From Hassallia byssoidea VB512170 (GTDB lineage: Bacteria; Cyanobacteriota; Cyanobacteriia; Cyanobacteriales; Nostocaceae), in the NCBI RefSeq assembly GCF_000817785.2, contig NZ_JTCM02000007.1, forward strand, positions 77,368-141,367: DNA of 64,000 nucleotides, given 5' to 3'. The notes under the pieces were generated by a model, which was not told the origin of the DNA, made no database searches, and worked only from the letters and a program-made list of their open reading frames with translations. The first letter of the stretch is position 1; every line of letters begins with the position of its first letter. Shown here piece after piece: positions 52,824 through 61,176 of this stretch. The translations under genes were made by a program, and so were the position numbers.

Positions 52824-54716
52824 TTGCCATTTTTGAATCGCTGTTTGAGCTTCTTCGTAAGGTGCTGTTACCTCTGGAACTAAAGTAGCGGTTTCAATTG
52901 CGGCTTTAAATTCGCCTCTAGCAGCACGTCTTTTGGCGAGAGATAAAATTATTTGACTCCATTTATTCATCGATTTTTGCGCTTCATCGAAGCCTGGTTG
53001 ACCGGGTGATACTTTCTTCGCTACTTCGATCGCCCGATTATAAGTAGATGCTTGTCCGGGTTGAATTAAGCGATTGGCTGCGTCTAAAACGGTGGTATTA
53101 CTAACATACTGCTTTGCTTCTAACCGCCACTGAGTAATTGCAGCTTGAGCTTTGGGATAATTTGGCTCGCTTTTGGTGATTAATGCTGCTGCGGCGATCG
53201 CACTGCTATATTGTTTTTGCTTGGCGCGACCCTCGGCTAAATCTAAAATCATCTGGCTCCAAATCTTAATATTCTCCTGAGCTTGATCGTAAAGCGGTTC
53301 ACCAGCTTTGATTTTCCGAGCAGTAAGAATCGCCATTCTTAAGTCGCTAGCTTGAGTTTGTCTTAGCGACTTTTTCGCCAAATCTAATACAGCTTGGTTT
53401 CGCTGTTGCGATTTGGAAATAAAGCTTGTTTGCTTTGGTTGATTTTTTGGTGTAACTGGTGCGGTTGTTTCGGAAATAGAGCGGACAGTTGGTGTTTTGA
53501 CCACATTTATATCACTATTGGCAGTATTAGATGCTTTTGGCAATATTTCCGCAAATTTAAATCCTGTCTTATTGCGGACACAAATTAGCACGATTGAAGT
53601 TAGTACCATTGTGGTGCCGACACCCCACAATACTAGCTGTTTCCACAATCGAGCATATCTCCTTCTTCTTTGGGGAAAGTTGGTTGTGTGAGAAGCAGAT
53701 AATTGAGAGACGTAAGATTCAGGTGAAGGAATAAATCTTCTACCTGTAGTCGTCTGTGGCGAATTTGGGGTAGAAATATCTTCTGATGTTGCTTGACCTC
53801 CTCCGAAGCTACGAGATATAGAAGTTATAGTTGGGGCTTCTCCCCAGGTTAGTGGCTCAAGTGGAACTTGTTGTAACTGAGCCGAATCTCTAAAAGAATT
53901 TTCTTGGAGCGAGGGAGCCGAAACAGCAACAGCAAAGATTTCTTCTGTAGGAAAAATTGAGGCTTCGTCACTGTCGCTTGTCTGAGTTTGGTAAGGTAAG
54001 ATTTGTTGCGGTTTTGATGGAATAATCACAACAGGATTTTGTGTCGGACGCCAGTAGTGTTGAGAAAATTCTGGCGTGCGGAGGCTTAAATAATTTTTTA
54101 ACTCTGTTAAGCTGCTACCATGACCGGAATGCAAAGCTGCTAACAATGCTTCGGTAAAAATTCCGTGACCGAGTTCGTTACTTTCGTAAGAGAATTGTTC
54201 GCTTTGACAAGAAAGAATTGTGGCAATTTGTAGTTCTTGCGCTAAGTCTAGAGTTTCTTTGCCAACGGGAGTATTTCCTTGAGCGCCAAAAGTGCGGTTG
54301 ATATCGAACACTAGGACAACATTCAAGTTCGCAAATTGCAGACTTTGCATCAGCGATCGCACTTGTATGCCAGTATGAAGCACCTCAGCCGGATTTCCTT
54401 CTTGTGGCATTAAATAATCGTTGCCGTTGTAATTAACTCCGTAACCGCTAAAGAATAACCATACGTAGTCTTGCGGTTGCCAAAAATTGGCTAGCAAATC
54501 CTCAACCAAAACGAGAATATTTTCTTTGCTGGGATAGGTCGATCTATTGCCAATAGGTGGCGAAGTATCTGTCATCAACAAACACTGTTGCGACGAAAAA
54601 CCCGCTTGTGTAACGAAAAAATCTAAGACTGCCTCAGCATCTGCTTGAGCGCAACCTAAAGGCTGAAAGAATTGATATTGATTGATGCCTATAGCGATCG
54701 CCCAATGATTTGCCAT
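52815..54716 (-). CDS. Caspase-fold protein lacking the His/Cys dyad, with helical tail
   Basis: 633 residues. Residues 1-225 match the peptidase C14 (p20-like) fold: WAIAIGINQYQ, then FFSGYGVNYNGNDYLMP where active members have SGHG (Y92 replaces His) and LVFDINRTFG where active members have DxC (N140 replaces Cys). Both catalytic residues are thus lost and it is probably a pseudo-orthocaspase. A disordered Ser/Pro/Thr linker (240-345), one transmembrane helix (361-380) and a periodic helical repeat domain (about 425-630, each unit around ILDLAEGRAKQKQYSSAIAA) follow. It may act as a membrane scaffold or regulator of other caspases. Confidence 0.85.
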   Translation of the reverse strand: MANHWAIAIGINQYQFFQPLGCAQADAEAVLDFFVTQAGFSSQQCLLMTDTSPPIGNRSTYPSKENILVLVEDLLANFWQPQDYVWLFFSGYGVNYNGNDYLMPQEGNPAEVLHTGIQVRSLMQSLQFANLNVVLVFDINRTFGAQGNTPVGKETLDLAQELQIATILSCQSEQFSYESNELGHGIFTEALLAALHSGHGSSLTELKNYLSLRTPEFSQHYWRPTQNPVVIIPSKPQQILPYQTQTSDSDEASIFPTEEIFAVAVSAPSLQENSFRDSAQLQQVPLEPLTWGEAPTITSISRSFGGGQATSEDISTPNSPQTTTGRRFIPSPESYVSQLSASHTTNFPQRRRRYARLWKQLVLWGVGTTMVLTSIVLICVRNKTGFKFAEILPKASNTANSDINVVKTPTVRSISETTAPVTPKNQPKQTSFISKSQQRNQAVLDLAKKSLRQTQASDLRMAILTARKIKAGEPLYDQAQENIKIWSQMILDLAEGRAKQKQYSSAIAAAALITKSEPNYPKAQAAITQWRLEAKQYVSNTTVLDAANRLIQPGQASTYNRAIEVAKKVSPGQPGFDEAQKSMNKWSQIILSLAKRRAARGEFKAAIETATLVPEVTAPYEEAQTAIQKWQKK

Positions 54717-54911
54717 CGCGCTTTTTCTACTTATTGTTTACTTGCATAAAATTGCGGTTGGCTTTGCTGAAAAAACAAGGCTAACCTATGTCATATAGTT
54801 CAGGTGATTCTGAATGGGTCTTCTGATTATGTGTAATTTTTATTACATTTTTTATCCGAAAATACCTTTGCTTATTTCAAATTACAAATCATCAGTAAGG
54901 AGCATAAAGTC

Positions 54912-55508
54912 ATGAGCAGAAGTGTTGCTCACCAACTATCATCCATCATTCCCTTTCCAGTTATTAGCCAAATTGCCAAACAAATCCGGATAGTTCCTTT
55001 AATTGTTTTGCTCGGTACTGCAATTCCGGTTTGGGTTGTGTGTGAAGCGATCGCGCCGCAGAGTGTGCAAGCTTATACCGCGAGAGTGGACTTAGCGATT
55101 GACAGCTTACCAGAAGAAAACTACGAAACCATCCTCAGAAGGGCGGAAGCGGCAGCTAGGGCAGCGGCTCAACGCAGCTTTGACCAAGATATTTTAGTTA
55201 CAGACGTTTCCGTAGTTGTATCCGCGCAAAATTATGGGGCGATCGCTCCAGTTTTGGCATTAGAAGTTAGTCGTCTGCAATGGCGAAATCGTCCCGATCC
55301 GCAAGTTTGGGCAACTTACTTTAAAACTGCGCGATCGCTTTTATTTTTTGGACGAAATTCCACAACCACAAATTCTCCTCCACCAGTTCCTGCTACCCCG
55401 ACGGCAACCCCACCAGCACCCCCAACTCCCGATTTGAACAAAACCCCACAACCTACCAATATTCCCTTAGTTCCACCACCTCTAGCAAACCCGGAACCGA
55501 AGCGTTGA
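54912..55508 (+). CDS. Secreted/membrane-anchored protein with proline-rich tail
   Basis: 198 residues. An N-terminal hydrophobic helix (about 28-46, PLIVLLGTAIPVWVVCEAIA) ends at a possible signal peptidase site SVQAYT, after which a small folded domain (ARVDLAIDSLPEENYETILR, VTDVSVVVSAQNYG) and a Pro/Thr-rich tail follow. No family recognised. AAGGAG upstream. The tail PPPVPATPTATPPAPPTPDL would cross the periplasm or bind cell wall. Confidence 0.65.
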   Translation: MSRSVAHQLSSIIPFPVISQIAKQIRIVPLIVLLGTAIPVWVVCEAIAPQSVQAYTARVDLAIDSLPEENYETILRRAEAAARAAAQRSFDQDILVTDVSVVVSAQNYGAIAPVLALEVSRLQWRNRPDPQVWATYFKTARSLLFFGRNSTTTNSPPPVPATPTATPPAPPTPDLNKTPQPTNIPLVPPPLANPEPKR

Positions 55509-55667
55509 AAATTGGGAATTGGGAATTGGGAAAAAGGTAATTGGGAATTGGTAATTGGGAAAAAGGTAGTTGCGAATTGGTAATTGCGAATTGGTAATTG
55601 GGAACGTGTTCTTTTCCCTTTCCCCCCTGCCCCCTGCCCCCTGCCCCCTGCCCCCTGCCCCACTCCC
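55509..55667. repeat. STRR block (GGGAATT, CCCTGCC)
   Basis: Repeated GGGAATTG/GGTAATT and CCCCTGCC units fill the convergent spacer. Confidence 0.9.
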
Positions 55668-56648
55668 CTATCTAGCTTTCGGTACAAATATCAAGTAAGT
55701 TCCTCCCAATCCTTCAACAATTGTGCGGGTATTTGCCGTCATCATTTTCTGGTAGGTTTCTCCCTCGCTTCCTGGTTCACCCAAACTATCGGTAAAAAGT
55801 TCTCTTTGGGAAACTTTGACTCTCGCTTGTCTTGCTACAGACTCTATTAAGTTGGGGTTGATTGTCGTTTCGGCAAAAATTGTCGGCACTCTCGCCTGCT
55901 TGATATTATTTACTAAACTTTTGACACGCGCATCTGTTGGTTTTCCTTCGGTGCTGATGCCTGACAAAGTGCCTTTTAATGAAAGTCCGTAAGAAGAAGC
56001 ATAATAACCCATTGCATTATGAATGGTAACTAATTCGCGTTGATTGGCGGGAATAGTTGTAATTGTTGACTTAACCCAACTATCGAGCTGAGTTAGCTCA
56101 CTTTTGATTTGTTGCGAATTTCTGGTATAAAGCGTTGCGTTTTCTGGTGAGACTTTTTCTAGGTTGCGACTGATGACATCCACCATTGCGATCGCATTCT
56201 TGACATTATGCCAAACATGAGGATCGTTTACCTTCTTACCTTGCTGAAACTGTTGTGGTTTGGGAACCGCAACTTGACCTACTGCAATTTTCGGTGTTTG
56301 GTTTTTACTAGCTTTAATCAATCTAATTAAACTCGGCTCCAAACTGTAACCGTTGTATAAAATAAGCACTGCCGTCTGCATCGCTTCCCGGTCTTCCTGC
56401 TTAGGTTGATAAACGTGCGGATCTGCTCCTGGGGGAATCAAGCAGGTAAGATTAACTGAGTTTCCCGCTACTTGTCTAGTTAAATCACACAGGATGCTTG
56501 TAGTCGCTACTACTTGAGGCAAATTATTATTTCTACTATTGGTTTGCGTGAAAGCGGTGTTTGTATTTTGATTACACCCAACCAATCCAATCGCTAGAAC
56601 AAGAAAAGCTATTCGCAAGGAATTAGTTGATGGTATTGTTTTTGACAT
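55668..56648 (-). CDS. Zinc/manganese ABC transporter solute-binding lipoprotein (ZnuA-type)
   Basis: 326 residues from ATG 56648, preceded by AAGGAG; the GTG at 56651 is a second choice. Lipobox LVGC follows a short signal. Metal ligands are visible: H in GADPHVYQP, H in DPHVWHN, H in VTIHNAMGYY, acidic ligand in FAETTINPNLI. This set fits the cluster 9 (Zn/Mn) binding proteins; a zinc role is favoured by the Zur-like site at 56676-56690 and neighbouring COG0523 gene. No ABC ATPase or permease is adjacent. Confidence 0.87.
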   Translation of the reverse strand: MSKTIPSTNSLRIAFLVLAIGLVGCNQNTNTAFTQTNSRNNNLPQVVATTSILCDLTRQVAGNSVNLTCLIPPGADPHVYQPKQEDREAMQTAVLILYNGYSLEPSLIRLIKASKNQTPKIAVGQVAVPKPQQFQQGKKVNDPHVWHNVKNAIAMVDVISRNLEKVSPENATLYTRNSQQIKSELTQLDSWVKSTITTIPANQRELVTIHNAMGYYASSYGLSLKGTLSGISTEGKPTDARVKSLVNNIKQARVPTIFAETTINPNLIESVARQARVKVSQRELFTDSLGEPGSEGETYQKMMTANTRTIVEGLGGTYLIFVPKAR

Positions 56649-56675
56649 CACTAACTCCTTGAGGCGCTACAATAA

Positions 56676-56690
56676 CAATAATCTTTATCA
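56676..56690. promoter_or_regulatory. Zur-box-like palindrome upstream of znuA-type gene
   Basis: CAATAATCTTTATCA agrees at 11 of 14 positions with the cyanobacterial Zur consensus as I remember it, TGATAATNATTATCA. It sits 28 nt before the start of the metal-binding protein. Confidence is limited because the base composition is AT-rich. Confidence 0.6.
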
Positions 56691-56894
56691 TGAACGTGAA
56701 GTGAAATCCCAGCGTTTTTAAAACTTGGTTGTCAAATAGTGAAGCGTTAACGCACTCATACAAGTTGATTTGACAAACCAAGTCGGGCATCTGTTGGAAA
56801 TTGTAGCAGCGACAGGACTTACCCAAGCAAAATAAATAAATAGGGGTACAGCGCGACGGACGTTGTACCCCTACTACTCATAAGTTATAACTTT

Positions 56895-57161
56895 TTAAAT
56901 GCCAGCAAATGGTAGCTTACCTTGCAGTAGCTGAGAATTAGCTTTAACGCAAGTAGGGCAATTACAACCAAGTTGATCTGTGATAGGATTAGATTCTTGA
57001 GTTAATGGTGTTACCGATTGGGAAATTGGTTGTGTAGAGACCAAAGTAACCTGAGATGCAGCAGGTGTGTTCGCAATCGACGCTGCGGCAGGTAAGGCAA
57101 GCATGAATGCTGAAGCTACAACTACAGGAAAGGCAAGCAAAATCAGTTTGGCTATCTTCAT
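56895..57161 (-). CDS. Small secreted CxCxxC protein A
   Basis: 88 residues from ATG 57161. Signal peptide MKIAKLILLAFPVVVASAFM then LALPAAASIA (cleavage AAA-SIA likely). The mature C-terminus is LGCNCPTCVKANSQLLQGKL, i.e. CNCPTC followed by a conserved LQGxLP. It is a paralogue of the gene at 57254. Three cysteines spaced CxCxxC are a plausible soft-metal site. Not recognised as a named family. Confidence 0.7.
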   Translation of the reverse strand: MKIAKLILLAFPVVVASAFMLALPAAASIANTPAASQVTLVSTQPISQSVTPLTQESNPITDQLGCNCPTCVKANSQLLQGKLPFAGI

Positions 57162-57253
57162 AAATTTATAGATTACAGAGGGGGTTGCAGATACAGCATA
57201 TCCCAATAAATTGTTTACCATCAACTCAGAAGAGTGAATGTTAAGAATTTGGC

Positions 57254-57565
57254 TTATTGAGGTTGAGGCAGATTACCTTGTAGCATTATTTGACTAGCAG
57301 CGGATTGACAGCTAGAACAGTCGCAGCCAAACATCTGAATGGCAACCTCTTTGACTCTTTCACTTGATTGGATGGTTGGGAATTCGGTGTCTTTTTTAGC
57401 CGCAGGTGCATTCACTGTTTGTTCAATAGATGGTTGCAACTTGGGAGTAGCTAAATCTTGAGGAGTTGCCTTTTTCGCAAAAGCTGGATTGACTGTTAGT
57501 AGCATTGCGCTAAAAAAGCTGGAGGAGCAAAGCAAAGTCAGTGCAAGTTTATTCATTGCTGACAT
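57254..57565 (-). CDS. Small secreted CxCxxC protein B
   Basis: 103 residues from ATG 57565; an in-frame ATG at 57556 is equally possible. Signal peptide MNKLALTLLCSSSFFSAMLL followed by NPAFAKK. Mature C-terminus FGCDCSSCQSAASQIMLQGN then LPQPQ repeats the CxCxxC-x-(A)xSQ-LQGxLP pattern of its neighbour. The two genes lie in tandem between the ZnuA-type and WD40 genes, so a periplasmic metal function is inferred. Confidence 0.7.
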   Translation of the reverse strand: MSAMNKLALTLLCSSSFFSAMLLTVNPAFAKKATPQDLATPKLQPSIEQTVNAPAAKKDTEFPTIQSSERVKEVAIQMFGCDCSSCQSAASQIMLQGNLPQPQ

Positions 57566-57637
57566 CAATAGAACTGATTTTAAGCTGAGTATAAGTGATA
57601 GCGTTGAAAATAAACATTAAATTTCTCAGCTAGTCCC

Positions 57638-57698
57638 TAGGGTGCGTTACACTGCGTTAACGCACCACATGAAAATGGTGCGTTAGTAACGCACCCTA
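57638..57698. repeat. Nested inverted repeat (GGTGCGTTA element)
   Basis: Outer arms TAGGGTGCGTTAC (57638-57650) and GTAACGCACCCTA (57686-57698) are perfect complements with an inner GCACCACAT...ATGGTGC hairpin. It is the kind of small palindromic element seen in many copies in Nostocales and may act as a bidirectional terminator. Confidence 0.8.
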
Positions 57699-57721
57699 CA
57701 TATTTTCCCCTCTTCCTTCAT

Positions 57722-58780
57722 TTAACTTCGCCCGAATCCTTGACCCCGCGTAACTTTTGACCAAACGAATAATTCGCCATTTTCGCCACCAGCAGCAAGT
57801 AACTTGCCTTGGGGATGCCAAGCTAGGCAGGAAAAGCCTGCTGATGCACCTGTGAGAACTTGTGAGACTTGCTTGGCTTTGTTCCACAAACACAGCCAGC
57901 CATCACTAGCAGCGGAAGCGAGAATAAAGCTGTTGGGTGCAAAAGCGATCGCCTGAATGACATCCACATGATTTGTTAACACTGTCGCTTCCCATCCCAA
58001 AGCTTCATCTTCTAGCTTTTCCCATACAACAATACCCTCAACGCTGGAAGAAGCTAAAATCGGCGCACCTACTTGGGTGGTAGCTTCTGACCATGCTAAA
58101 TGGCGAATTTTACCAGGAAAGCCGCGCATTACCCAAGGGTCGGGATTATCCCATTCCAACACGGTAACGCTGCGATCCATGTTACCAGAAGCCAGAAATT
58201 TACCATCGGGCGACCAAGCCATAGCTACACTAACTGTAGGCATTTCCAAAACGTATGGTTCCTCATCCCAATCTTGAGAATTCCATACTTTGACAGCCTG
58301 ATAACCGCTAACAGCTAAGTATTGTCCATCACTTCGCCAATCAATACCCAATACTGAGGAATTTTCAAAATTTAGCGTGACAACTGTTTCTTGTAAGTCG
58401 GCATCCCATACTTGTACGTAACGCCCCAAACTAAAAGCTAACAAGTTGCTAGTATGACTCCAAGCCAGCTTGTCAACCCAAGCCGGGGCATTTTCCAAAG
58501 TAGCAATTAACTCACTTTGCCGCCAAATTTTCACCCTTCCATCTTGTCCCCCAACGGCTAAATATTGCCCATCTGGGGAAAAGGCTACACAGTTTACTGA
58601 TTCACCGTTACCAGCTTGGAGAATTGCTAAATCGCCATCAAGCCAAAGCGCGACTTCCCCAGCAGCGGAGGTTGCAGCTATTGTATTATTTGGCGACCAA
58701 GCGATCGCTGTCACATAATCTGAAAGCGTCCCGGAAAAGTGCTGCTCGAATTCTTTGGAATTGGCGGTTAGGGGGTTCAT
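57722..58780 (-). CDS. WD40-repeat protein next to COG0523 GTPase
   Basis: 352 residues from ATG 58780; upstream codons (to 58903) are STRR-encoded and rejected. Seven WD40 blades can be counted: VTAIAWSPNNTIAATSAAGE, VNCVAFSPDGQYLAVGGQDG and so on to the last FSCLAWHPQGKLLAAGGENG, so a complete beta-propeller. The repeats are diverged, unlike those at position 1-560. Adjacent and co-oriented with the COG0523 gene, so possibly in the same operon. Confidence 0.88.
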   Translation of the reverse strand: MNPLTANSKEFEQHFSGTLSDYVTAIAWSPNNTIAATSAAGEVALWLDGDLAILQAGNGESVNCVAFSPDGQYLAVGGQDGRVKIWRQSELIATLENAPAWVDKLAWSHTSNLLAFSLGRYVQVWDADLQETVVTLNFENSSVLGIDWRSDGQYLAVSGYQAVKVWNSQDWDEEPYVLEMPTVSVAMAWSPDGKFLASGNMDRSVTVLEWDNPDPWVMRGFPGKIRHLAWSEATTQVGAPILASSSVEGIVVWEKLEDEALGWEATVLTNHVDVIQAIAFAPNSFILASAASDGWLCLWNKAKQVSQVLTGASAGFSCLAWHPQGKLLAAGGENGELFVWSKVTRGQGFGRS

Positions 58781-58930
58781 TGTGGGGGAGTGGGGAGTGG
58801 GGAGTGGGGAGTGGGGAGTGGACAAGGGGGACAAGGAGGACAAGGAGGACAAGGAGACAAGGAGACAAGGAGAAATTTCCCCCCTGCTCCTCATCCCCCC
58901 CACTCCCTACTCCCCATTCCCCATTCCCTC
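58781..58930. repeat. STRR block (GGGGAGT, GGACAAG, CCCCATT)
   Basis: Tandem GTGGGGA, GGACAAGGA and CCCCATT units between the WD40 and COG0523 genes. Confidence 0.9.
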
Positions 58931-59899
58931 TTAAATCAAACAAGCGCGGAAATCTTCTCTAAGTTTGGCTTCGTCAAGATTGCGACCGATGAAGACAAGT
59001 TCGTTTTTGCGGGTTTCGTTTGGTTTCCAGGGGCGATCGCCTTTACCATCAAACAACATATGCACTCCTTGGAACACAAAGCGGTTATCTTCGCCGGCGA
59101 TATTCAAAATACCTTTCATCCTAAAGATATCTGGTCCTTGAGTACGTAATAACTCGGATAGCCAATTATTTAATTTTTGTCCATCCACTTCGCCCTGTTC
59201 TACCAAAGCTACAGAATACACGCTTTCATCATGTACGTGAGCATCTTCCCCTAAGAAATTCGGGTCAATTTCCAAAGCGCGATCTAAATCAAAAGCTTGT
59301 ACACCCAATAAAGCGTCCATTCCTAACTCAGAATTGCGGGTACGGTAAATTTTCGCCATTGCATTCATTGACCGAATCCGCTTTTCTAATTCATCCAACT
59401 GTTCTGGTGCTACCAAATCAGTTTTATTTAACAAAATCACATCCGCAAAGGCAATTTGTTCTTGTGCTTCGTCTGCATCCCAATGTTGCCAGATATGCTT
59501 GGCATCGACAACTGTCACCACTGCATCCAAAGACAGTTGAGTTTGCATATCTTCATCAACAAAGAACGTCTGAATCACCGGTGCTGGGTCTGCTAATCCA
59601 GTAGTTTCAATCACCAAATGGTCAAATTTATCACGCCGCTTCATTAAGTTGCCGATGATGCGAATCAAGTCACCGCGCACTGTACAGCAGATGCAGCCGT
59701 TGTTCATTTCAAAGATTTCTTCATCTGCATCGATAATTAATTGATTATCAATGCCTACTTCCCCAAATTCATTGACGATGACAGCGACTTTCTTGCCGTG
59801 TTCGTAGGTGAGGATGTGATTGAGAAGTGTCGTTTTCCCTGCACCCAGGTAGCCCGTCAGAACGGTTACAGGCACTGTATTCGGTGTTTCCGTAAACAT
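58931..59899 (-). CDS. COG0523 (CobW/ZNG1-like) GTPase, putative zinc chaperone
   Basis: 322 residues. G1 loop GYLGAGKT (16-23), the CxCC metal motif C69-I-C71-C72 in NNGCICCTVRGDL, Walker B-like VIETTGLADP and the guanine motif NKTD. C-terminal CobW_C domain with FRMKGILNIAGEDNRFVFQG. Zinc-type COG0523 proteins deliver zinc to target enzymes during limitation. A Zur-like site is upstream (59927-59941). The ATG at 59899 is the clear start. Confidence 0.92.
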   Translation of the reverse strand: MFTETPNTVPVTVLTGYLGAGKTTLLNHILTYEHGKKVAVIVNEFGEVGIDNQLIIDADEEIFEMNNGCICCTVRGDLIRIIGNLMKRRDKFDHLVIETTGLADPAPVIQTFFVDEDMQTQLSLDAVVTVVDAKHIWQHWDADEAQEQIAFADVILLNKTDLVAPEQLDELEKRIRSMNAMAKIYRTRNSELGMDALLGVQAFDLDRALEIDPNFLGEDAHVHDESVYSVALVEQGEVDGQKLNNWLSELLRTQGPDIFRMKGILNIAGEDNRFVFQGVHMLFDGKGDRPWKPNETRKNELVFIGRNLDEAKLREDFRACLI

Positions 59900-59926
59900 A
59901 CTCTGAATGCCTTTTTTTCACCTTTT

Positions 59927-59941
59927 AGATTATCATTACCA
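59927..59941. promoter_or_regulatory. Zur-box-like palindrome upstream of COG0523 gene
   Basis: AGATTATCATTACCA, 11 of 14 positions as in TGATAATNATTATCA, located 27 nt upstream of the minus-strand start at 59899. One of three similar sites in this cluster. Confidence 0.6.
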
Positions 59942-60099
59942 CCTATCATAAGTCTTTTTATATTTTTGTGGTGATTTATTGTTTGTTGAGTTGGCAGAAC
60001 AGCTTATTGAAACAATTTAATTTTTATACATCTGCCAATAGAAATATATATTAAAATATTTGCCAAAAATCGGATTGACAATTTGTAACAAATCGTTAA

Positions 60100-60135
60100 T
60101 TGACAGGGAGAGTAATTTCATGATAATCATTATCG
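60100..60135 (+). promoter_or_regulatory. Promoter with near-perfect Zur box
   Basis: TTGACA (60100-60105), 16-bp spacer, GATAAT (60122-60127), and TGATAATCATTATCG (60121-60135), which matches 13 of 14 positions of the remembered Zur palindrome and overlaps the -10. It lies 35 nt before the start of the PEP-CTERM gene. A repressor bound here would block RNA polymerase directly. Confidence 0.8.
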
Positions 60136-60170
60136 CTGGGCAAGGAATTATACTTTTCTGGAGAAACGTG

Positions 60171-61109
60171 GTGGTTTTAAATAACACTACTGGCTCGAAA
60201 AAGTCAGGGACTCAAACAGGGCAAGCGATCGCGTCTATTGCAGTCAGCTTTTTGGCTGCTGGTGGGGTTTTATCTACTACTTTTGCACCGGCACAAGCTC
60301 ATGGTAATGATAGCGACCATGACCACACCGACTATTTCATCGGGTTAGATAATTTAGATGTTCTCAACCGAGGGACATACACTGGATTGGACAACCCGAA
60401 TTACAATCGTCTGACCTATTTGTTTGCACATAGGGAAGAAGACCCGACAACGAACCATTTCCACGGTATTGGTGCTTATAGCTATTCAGGAACTGTAGAC
60501 AGTCCAATTATTAATTCAACCAGTACAAATAATCGAATTCCGGAGACTTACACAAATCAGCCACCGCTAACATTATTACCAGGTAAGGGAATTTATCGCG
60601 ATCGCTTGATTAGCGGTTTAACAAACGACGAGTACAGCAATCTGAAGATAGAACCTATAGCGTCTCTAAAAAATTCTCCAGAACCAGAAGACCAGTATTT
60701 GTACAATAGCTCTAATGGTCGCTGGCAGCGATCGCTTGAGGGTGCAACAATTGGTTTACAATTAGCTTCAATTAGCAGTGGATTGAATATTGTTGATTCA
60801 GCAGGGGTTGATATCCTCAAGTCAGTTGGCGATATTTATACAATCGGCAGCGGTGATAATTTTTCGTTCACCCCTACTTTTTGGACTGACAAGGCTGCAC
60901 CACTAGGAACTTACTCAGCAACATTCAAACTAGTGGATTTAGGTACTGACAATAATCGCACTGCCTTTAAAGAGTCTGGCACATTCAGTTTAGATTTTCA
61001 AGTCAAGAAAGTGCCTGAACCGTCAGTTATTCTTGGTCTGGGGATAATTGGTTTACTAGCAGTTTCTCTTTCTCAACTCAAGAAACGTACTGGCAGTAGC
61101 TTAAATTAA
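60171..61109 (+). CDS. PEP-CTERM protein, all3515-like, probably Zur-repressed
   Basis: 312 residues from GTG 60171 (TGGAG seven nt upstream); the longer frame would overlap the promoter and Zur box. Signal segment IASIAVSFLAAGGVLSTTFA then QAHG. Right after it comes the His/Asp cluster HGNDSDHDHTDYF, a likely metal-binding start. The C-terminus is a sorting signal: VPEPSVILGLGIIGLLAVSL then KKRTGSS. This fits the all3515 family of Zur-repressed PEP-CTERM proteins as I recall it, likely a zinc-storing or zinc-sparing surface protein. Confidence 0.85.
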   Translation: MVLNNTTGSKKSGTQTGQAIASIAVSFLAAGGVLSTTFAPAQAHGNDSDHDHTDYFIGLDNLDVLNRGTYTGLDNPNYNRLTYLFAHREEDPTTNHFHGIGAYSYSGTVDSPIINSTSTNNRIPETYTNQPPLTLLPGKGIYRDRLISGLTNDEYSNLKIEPIASLKNSPEPEDQYLYNSSNGRWQRSLEGATIGLQLASISSGLNIVDSAGVDILKSVGDIYTIGSGDNFSFTPTFWTDKAAPLGTYSATFKLVDLGTDNNRTAFKESGTFSLDFQVKKVPEPSVILGLGIIGLLAVSLSQLKKRTGSSLN

Positions 61110-61144
61110 TCTTTAGTCTCGCATCAATAAGTTAGGTTGGTCAG

Positions 61145-61173
61145 ATTCCCGACTTCTTCAAAAAGTCGGGAAT
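61145..61173. terminator. Bidirectional hairpin between convergent genes
   Basis: ATTCCCGACTT (61145-61155) and AAGTCGGGAAT (61163-61173), 7-nt loop. Lies between the stop codons at 61109 and 61177, a suitable shared terminator. Its core CCCGACTT...AAGTCGGG is shared with 7157-7194. Confidence 0.75.
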
Positions 61174-61176
61174 TTC

